Part shown: positions 57,481 to 64,000 of the stretch, piece by piece
Layout: every line of letters starts with the position of its first letter
How positions within the stretch are numbered: position 1 is the stretch's first letter
Origin: Phragmites australis
Lineage: Eukaryota; Streptophyta; Magnoliopsida; Poales; Poaceae
Direction: 5' to 3'
NCBI RefSeq assembly: GCF_958298935.1
Contig: NC_084923.1
Location: 8,372,501-8,436,500, forward strand
DNA: 64,000 bases
Translations under genes and position numbers: made by a program
The notes under the pieces: generated by a model
Databases searched by the model: none
Told to the model about the DNA's origin: nothing
The model's input: the letters and a program-made list of their open reading frames with translations, nothing else

Positions 57481-59171
57481 TGTAACATCCCGCATTTTAG
57501 CATATTAGAAAATAGCAAAATTCACTCATGTTTAATTTTTTTCCTAATTATTAAACCTATATAAAATCAATGAAATATATATTTTAATATATATACCTAT
57601 ATGTGTGTATGCAAATATATTATTTTGGCTAAGTATTCCAAGAGCACCAAATTAATTTCTAAATTGATCCATGAATAAATTGAGTCACATGCATTTTGGT
57701 TTAATGGTTTTTATGGTTCTTTGAGTGGAGATTTGAATTTGAACCTCTCTCAAATTCAAAATCTATTTCTTAGATTCAATTCAGCTAAAATCCAATTTGA
57801 ATTCAATTCTTTTAAATTGAAACATGTCTCAAATCTCAAGGATTCCAATTCAAATCATTTTCCTAATTCAAATCATTTTCCTAATTCAAAAACTTTTATT
57901 TGGATAATGCCAAATCCAATTTCAGATCCAAATTCAAATTCTCCTATTTGAATTTAATCCCAAATATCTCAAATCCAGACTCTTTCAAATCATCATCAAT
58001 TTCATATCCGAATACAATTCGAATCATTCGAGATTTATTCGAATAATTTCCAATTTGATCCTTTTGCAATTTGTTTCAAAACAATCCAATTCAAATCAAA
58101 GTTCAAGTTTGAATCTTATATTCGAATCCTCGTTCCAAAGTCATGACAATTTTCAGATTCAAGTACAATTTGAATTACCCAATCCAATTCAAGTCATTTA
58201 TTTGAATAATCTAAATCCGATCCAATTCAAATTAATTAATTTTAATTATTACAAATCCATTTCAAATGCAAATATATCATTTGAATTTAATATTCAAATG
58301 CTCTCTCTAGATCTTTTATCCTCTCTCCTGAGATCTTTTCTCATCTCTCACTCTCTCTCTCATTTTTATCTCTCTCCTCTGATCTTTCACCGAGAAGCAA
58401 AAGCAAACCATCTCTTCTCTTGTCTTCCTCCCAGCAAAAGATCACACCCACAAGCATACATACATGCATACTACACATAGCAGCAGCGGCAACACCTCCC
58501 TCTGCTCTCCTCCTTCCGTTCAGCTCCTCTCCCTTCACCACACACACACAAGCACAACACACAAACGTAGCTCCACCGCAACCACGTCATCATGCTGCCC
58601 AGCTGTTGAGCCGAGCCTGCCATGGTGCCAAACCGCCATTTACAGCCACGTTGCCCCGACTTCCGTGTTGCCACCCTACTCAACGTCGCCATGTGCACAA
58701 ACCAACTCGGTGGGTGCCCCTTCTTCCCTTCTCCCTACTCCTTGCCATCCGGGCCCTCGCCGTTGTAGCCTCCTACGTAGCACCGCATCGTCGCTTGGCC
58801 ACACGCTGCCGCGCACCGCCACTGCGCTCTATCCCCCACGCGCAGCCACTCAGCCTGAGACACCGTACGCGCGCTGACCCACATGCACCGCGTTGTGCCA
58901 CCACCCGATCATCTCATTTCTCTGCGCTTCCGCTGAGCCACGGATCGCGCCTCAAGGCCGCCATCGTGTAGCGCCGCGTAGTCCCTCGCACGCTGTTCCC
59001 ATGTGCAGCCCCTCTGCACCACTCAAGTCGCGCCTGCGCACTGTCTAGCCAGCCTTCGCCGACTCCCGCACTATCACTCACACGCGTGCCGACCCGTGTG
59101 CCACGCCACCCTGCTAGCCAACGTCGTTGTGCGCGCCGTTGTGCCCATGTATAGCCACGTAAACCGCTCGC
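57481..59171 (+). repeat. LTR-like sequence of a retroelement, cut off at its 3' side
   Basis: It begins near TGTAACATCCCGCATTTTAG, the usual TGTAACA.CCC start of some grass Gypsy LTRs, and is AT-rich then strongly CT-rich (58300-58480: CTCTCTCT, TCTCTCTCC) before a GC-rich Pro/Arg/Ser frame. This order (AT-rich U3, CT-rich start of transcription, GC-rich R/U5) is typical of long grass LTRs. No gag or pol sequence follows; it abuts copy E at 59172. Family not identified. Confidence 0.4.
57720..58290. repeat. Low-complexity tract of AATTCAAAT-type words
   Basis: Dozens of variants of TTCAAAT/AATTCAAA/TTTGAATTC on both strands (for example CTCAAATTCAAAATC and two consecutive CCTAATTCAAATCATTTT copies at about 57850). 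The minisatellite-like unit is about 20 bp (57842-57890). The frame 57721-57951 is a by-product rich in Asn/Phe/Ser. Confidence 0.75.
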
Positions 59172-60740
59172 TGTAGGATCAAGGATACCGACTAGAGGGG
59201 GCTGAATAAGCGGTTTTGAAAACTAATTGCTAAGCGATCAAGAAACTTGTGAAAACAAATTAAGGATCACTAGAGAAAAGAGTAGAACAACTAAGAGCTA
59301 AGTTGAGGTTTGCAAACCTTGGGTGACATGCAACAATTTATAATCTAGAAAGATAAATTACTTGAAGTAAATTGCATGAAAATAAATAATTCAATGATAA
59401 AGTAAATAGCTCAAAGATGACACAAGAGATTTTTCCTGTGGTATCGGTGATTTGCCGATCACTCCTAATCCATATTGAGGTGAGTTCAAACTTCAAACCG
59501 CTTCTCTATCAAGTATACAATTCTCACACGAGAAATGACTCATACGAGCAACTTGACCTTAAGCCAGAAACGAACAAGAACTACATAAAACCTCGATTTC
59601 ACTAGCGAAGCACTTTACCACTCCGGTAAGACGTTCTCAAACCTCTCAGAATCACCACCGCAGCTCCTTCACAATCTTCCTTGAAGGGCTCAATGGTGCC
59701 ACAACCTCTAAGCCGTCTAGGAGGCGACAACCTCTAAGAGTAATAAGTTGATGATGCTTGTTTGAAGGATCACAAGTGGCAAAATTGCTCAAACTCTTTG
59801 AAATTATGCACTAGTTGCTCTCAATCTCTCAAAGATGCAATCACCGAGTTAATAGAGAGGGAGAGTGAAGGGCAGGAGCTCAAGGTGTTGAATTTATGTG
59901 CTAGAGTCAAGGGATGCATTCAATGAACCAGCCATACCTTTATTTATACCCCTCTACTAAAAAACTAACTGTTACTGTCGTTCTGACACCTCTGCGCAAG
60001 TTGCGGTCAGACCGCCCTTGTACAACGGCTACAAACAACGGTCGAAATTAATTCTGACACACCATGACGGTCAGACCGCCATCCTTCTTGGTCAGACCGA
60101 CACAGCCTTGGCGGTCAGACAGGCGGACCCTGCGGTCAGACCGTAGGACCCAAAACTCTCTGTGTGGTTCTCGGTTAGACCGGCACAACCCTCGGTCAAA
60201 CTGAGACTTAGATTTACTCAGCGTTTTGAGAAGATTTATACAGCGGTTAGACCACCACTCGTAAAAGGGTAAGACTGCCTTGGTTCATTATACAGTGGTC
60301 AGACCACCGCCTGGCCTGATCAGACCGCCGCCTGGCCCGGTCAGACCGCCAGCACACAGGAGCTCCCAAATGCAGTCTTTTCGATGGATTTTCTCAAACT
60401 ATAATTTTCAACTCTATATGAAATACAAGTTTGAACAATTTGTTACCACAGAGACCTTAAGTAAACACACATCAACCCCTCTTAATAGTACGACACTTAT
60501 CCTATCAAGTCGGTCAATTTTTCTTCTCTAATCCTCGTTGACCGGTAAAAGAAAATATCTTAGAAATATACCTTTGCCTTGATCTTAGACATTCTTCATG
60601 TTTTCCACTCATACAACTTCTAGCTCCACAACATCTCTATGACTAACCTTTTCATAACTTATTCAAACATGTTAGTCAACAAAAGATATATTGTCATTAA
60701 TTACCAAAACACGAATTAAGGGCATAGATGCTTCAATCTC
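59172..60740 (+). repeat. Palindrome-rich LTR-like repeat, copy E (GGTCAGACC type)
   Basis: It starts TGTAGGATCAAGGATACCGACTAGAGGGGGC, paralleling the TGTAGGATCGAG start of copy A. The central array (60000-60350) is of GCGGTCAGACCGCC-type palindromes rather than CCGGACCATCCGG. The 3' part (ACATGTTAGTCAAC...ATATATTGTCATTAATTACC) aligns with the end blocks of copies A and C. The 3' border is uncertain: there is no TTTTCGCTACA end, and AATCTCCCCATTTTTAGTAATTGATGAC continues past 60740. No coding content. Confidence 0.6.
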
Positions 60741-62227
60741 CCCATTTTTAGTAATTGATGACAATAAAACTAAGAAGTGATGTAATTTAAGTTTTGAGCC
60801 TACTTTTAACCATTAGCAAAAAGAAGACTCAAATGTGAGTTTTTTATAGCAAGAATTTCAAGTATTTGAGATTGAAAAGAGATAATTCGCTATAAAAACT
60901 CAAGATAAGGTAAGCTTCCCCTACACATGTGTCCATAAGATTAAAGAGAGGATAAATGGCACAAGTTATAAATTTAAAAGAGAATTTCAACGGAGTTTAC
61001 CTTGTATATAGGGATCCGAGAAAGGGGATATAATCAATAAGATATCTAACGACCAATATATCACTTAAGAGCGTTTTTCTCGAGACATCCAACAAGGTTA
61101 GAACATAGAGATGAGCAAATAAACATACTTCAACATATTACAATATTTAGACATATGGTTCATCACATAGTTCTTGACTTAATAAAACAACTTGGCTTAC
61201 AACTTAACCTAACTTCACTAGATAACCCTGCTAGATTATGTATGTCAGTTTTCTTAACTTAGAGTTGATGATCATCTTTCCGCTAGGTTAGCTTCATCGT
61301 TTTCTCCGTCGTTCCTTCTTCTCTTTGGTATTCCTTTGGTTTATTCTGGTGTTCAGTTACTTAGTCGATGTGCACTTTTCATCGTTAATCTGCGTAGGCT
61401 CAAAGTCAATGTTCTAAGCAAGAACGCGATGAAGGAACTGAAGACGGAGCCTGATAATGAAGAACCTAGGATGCTCCAACGACAAGACCAATTATGAATT
61501 GACCTTCGGGAAGACAAGTCCTATCTCCTTGATCATATTGGCCATATGTTTTAAGTAATATACATGATCAACTAAAACATGATTTAATATCGTATGTGCT
61601 ATGTATCGCGTTTTCTTTAAAACTGCATATAGTAGTTAATCGTACTAACACTTGCCATGCTATAAATGTTATCATCCAAAATACATATCACTCTAGAATT
61701 ACTTGTTGTTATCTATATTAATAACAGACGATACATTGATATCTAGCATGCTTAGGAGTGAATACATCTTCTCGGAGACGTCGCTTTTAAAACACCTCTC
61801 ATAAGAGATAAGATTTATTGTTATCAATGATAACTCATAAACCATGAATCCTTGATGGTTGTGAAATCCTTGATATCATGTGGAATGTAGAGAGTGATAT
61901 GTAAAAATAGGTGAAAACTATTTTGGCGGGGCAGGTGGAGTAGTACTCTAGACGAGAATGCTCTTGGAGGCTTGCGTTACCTCTGTGGTTTTCATTGCCA
62001 GAAGATACCTGCCCTAGCCACTTAAAGACTGAGTCATTTCGCAACCATGCTTAAGCAACCCACGTGCAACCACGCGTCCTGAATGGGAAAGACTTGACTT
62101 TTCTTCACCGGATTGGGTTGTGCATCATACTAGGAGGCTGGGGAGCTGCGAGGAGCCAAGTATCCATCTGCCGCTCTATCTAAATATTTTGAGAGACATC
62201 ATAAGCAATTTGCTGTTCAGTCCAACC
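60741..62227. other. Unassigned repeat-like DNA
   Basis: AT-rich sequence continuing from copy E (for example TTTTTAGTAATTGATGACAATAAAAC, typical of the DNA following such repeats). No gene. The forward frame 62120-62398 is mostly MULE terminal sequence at its 3' end. Confidence 0.35.
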
Positions 62228-62460
62228 TCTGCAGAATACGACATTGTTGCCTATATTCTACACCTCAGGTGCCGAATACGGGTGAGTAGTATTCGGCACC
62301 TCAGGTGCGAATACGGTCGGACCAGTCTTTTTTTATGTTTCATGTTCGAAATCGGACTTTCAGATTTTGAGTGTCGAATACATATACTAGATTTATAAAT
62401 ACGTCGATATGTTATCTATTTTAGTAAATATACCGATATATGTTATCTATTTTTTTATTT
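62228..62460 (+). repeat. Fragment of a MULE-1-type terminal repeat
   Basis: It contains ATTCTACACCTCAGGTGCCGAATACGGG, a second GTATTCGGCACCTCAGGTGC, and ATACTAGATTTATAAATACGTCGATATGTTATCTATTTT, matching the right terminal repeat of MULE-1 (ATACAAGTGCTAGATTTACAAATATATTGATATATTATCTAT) in the same orientation. A second, shorter CGATATATGTTATCTATTTTTTT follows. No partner end or target duplication is visible in the window; it may be a solo end or a heavily deleted copy. Confidence 0.65.
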
Positions 62461-63240
62461 TTCCGTATATAAAGCGTGGACGCCTCGTGTATCTTTTGCG
62501 TAGGGCTTGAGCCTCGTGCGTCCACGGGCGAGTGGCCAGGTCAGCCGCATGCAGCTGGCCGGCGCGCGTCAGAGCACAGGACAGCGGCAGCCTGTCGATC
62601 GGTCGACGCAGCGCGCGCGCCTGCATGTAGCGGCAGCTGCAGAGGCAGAAATGGTCGATACGTTTCATGTGTCCCTCTGTGCCCGTGGACTTCCGTGTCG
62701 AGCAGGGCTGAATCATTTCCTGACCTCCTCTTACTTGTTGAGCTCTGCCTGACTACCTCACTCCGTCGTTGGTTGAGGCGAGTTGTCACTCATGGCAGAG
62801 CCCTGAGCTGCGCTGCGCTGGGCGCCTTGGACTAGCCCTGGCACGGTCCGCTTTGCCTAGTCCAATCGATGTGCATGTACTAGCCACATTCTTTTCGAAA
62901 ATATTGTGAAAAACATTTATCACCTCTCAAGTCTCGATACAAACGTGACTTGAACTTTCTTTAAGAACACAACACAGTTGTAACGTGTAACAGTTTCTCT
63001 GATCGTGCTTTGTGCTCATGACTGATTGACAGAATGGCAATTGTACTTTAGCTCCAGAATAAACCGTGTGAGAAACTAATTGGATAGATGTTTTGGCTGA
63101 TATATGTGTGATGAATTATCGATAGTGTTTGAGTTGAGTTGGATTTCGTTAGTATACGTTTGTTGATGCTTCTTCGTGTAATGACTAATTCGAGTTGAAG
63201 TAGAATATAATTGTAATGATTTTCTCTAAGTCTAGTTGAT
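62461..63240. other. Intergenic DNA after the MULE fragment
   Basis: GC-rich from 62490 to 62880 with overlapping frames on both strands but no domain, then AT-rich. No gene supported. Confidence 0.35.
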
Positions 63241-64000
63241 TTGTTCTCATCGGATTATTCGGTGTCTGAGAATTTGGTTTCATCGGATGATTCGGTGTGG
63301 TGTTGATGCTAACGCCAGAGGTTTTCAGTTTGACGATAAAATTTGAAATAGGTATCGGATGGTCTGGTATTTGCTACTTATGTTCACCGGACTATTTACA
63401 GCAGAGAATGATCTAAACTGAGTTCCAGTGAGTTGTACTTACTGGACAGTCCAATGATGAGCATTGTGAACACTGGAGAGTATACTAAACCCTTTTTTTT
63501 TTTATAGAGAGTATTTTTTATGCATAGGGGACCTTTGTACACAGGATTATCCGATGGTGGACAGTGTGCACACCGGAGTATATCACCGGACTAATTCTTG
63601 CAGAGAGCAAATTTCATTGTGAAGAAAGAGCTGCACTCATCAGATGGTCCGGTGTTCAGATAGTGAACACACCAAAACATTCTATGTTCATGATTTCTGC
63701 ATGATGTGCTTTCATTTGAGAATTTTGGTTTGTGCTAACCTGGATATATTTTGGATTATGGAGAAATATGTTTGTTTGTCCTATGGTGTGCAGATTATAG
63801 ATGTGACATGACGGTCGGCGGTAAGATAATCGGGGCTAAGCGAGAGGCTTGGTGCTGGATGATCAAAGAGGTCAGGCGGAGTCAAGGGTGATCCTGACTA
63901 TACATGTAGAGGTCAAGCAACACATGGATGGAGAAGGATGAAGACGGTGTGTGACAAAGTCAAGCGAAGTGGATGCGGTGCAAGTGACGAGGCGGCCTGA
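63241..64000 (-). repeat. Palindrome-rich LTR-like repeat, copy D, inverted and cut by the window end
   Basis: The reverse complement of 63830-64000 matches 14790-15010 of copy B (CACTTGCACC, CGCTTGACTTTGTCA, CACCGTCTTCATCC, TTGACTCC, ACCAAGC, CGCTTAGCCCCGAT / CGCTTAACCCCGAT). The palindrome array (ATCGGATGRTYYGGT-like) lies at 63250-63660. It is opposite in orientation to A, B and C. The rest extends beyond the window. Confidence 0.7.

Overview
This window is nuclear DNA from a grass (Poaceae). The evidence is the style of its genes (short introns, very GC-rich third positions in the genes and AT-rich DNA between them) and its transposons: Mutator-like elements (MULEs), a Pong-like PIF/Harbinger element, an L1-type LINE, a Stowaway-like MITE, Ac-like and other hAT remnants, and LTR-like repeats. 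I see no bacterial, organellar or viral genes. Gene density is low: four convincing intact genes in 64 kb.

The four genes are a secreted thaumatin-like protein (739-1609, +, two exons), a mitochondrial calcium uniporter pore protein (8827-7709, -, two exons), a lecithin:cholesterol acyltransferase-like protein (23164-24604, +, two exons) and a U-box/ARM E3 ubiquitin ligase of the PUB30/31 type (53032-54411, +, one exon). Two broken host-gene pieces sit between repeats: a lone first exon resembling translation initiation factor eIF3g (21416-21525) and a LEA3/SAG21-like reading frame without an ATG (25608-25261, -). These genes do not form an operon or obvious pathway; they are independent plant genes in repeat-rich DNA.

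Layout. 0-9 kb: an Ac-like transposon end, the thaumatin gene, hAT and LINE fragments, a palindrome-rich LTR-like repeat, a tandem-repeat block leading into a 354-bp 3' LTR, and the uniporter gene. 9-13 kb: unassigned intergenic DNA. 13-19 kb: an old tandem duplication of a non-coding segment, with different mobile elements inserted in each copy. 19-26 kb: another palindrome-rich repeat, the eIF3g-like exon, the LCAT-like gene and the LEA-like fragment. 26.03-29.61 kb: a deleted MULE with a perfect 9-bp target duplication. 29.86-36.94 kb: a full-length but dead LINE with a 12-bp target duplication. 37.4-45.2 kb: a large, decayed autonomous-type MULE with a mudrA remnant. 48.77-51.22 kb: a Pong-like Harbinger element. 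52.4-54.4 kb: the U-box gene. 57.5-64 kb: LTR-like sequence, two more palindrome-rich repeats (one running off the window) and a MULE terminal fragment.

The observation I find most interesting is that the two MULEs, whose terminal repeats differ, share a homologous accessory gene with its own TATA box, a short intron, a GRF-type zinc-finger-like motif and a charged coiled-coil tail. Both copies are broken, but the shared structure suggests an accessory protein carried by a grass MULE lineage.
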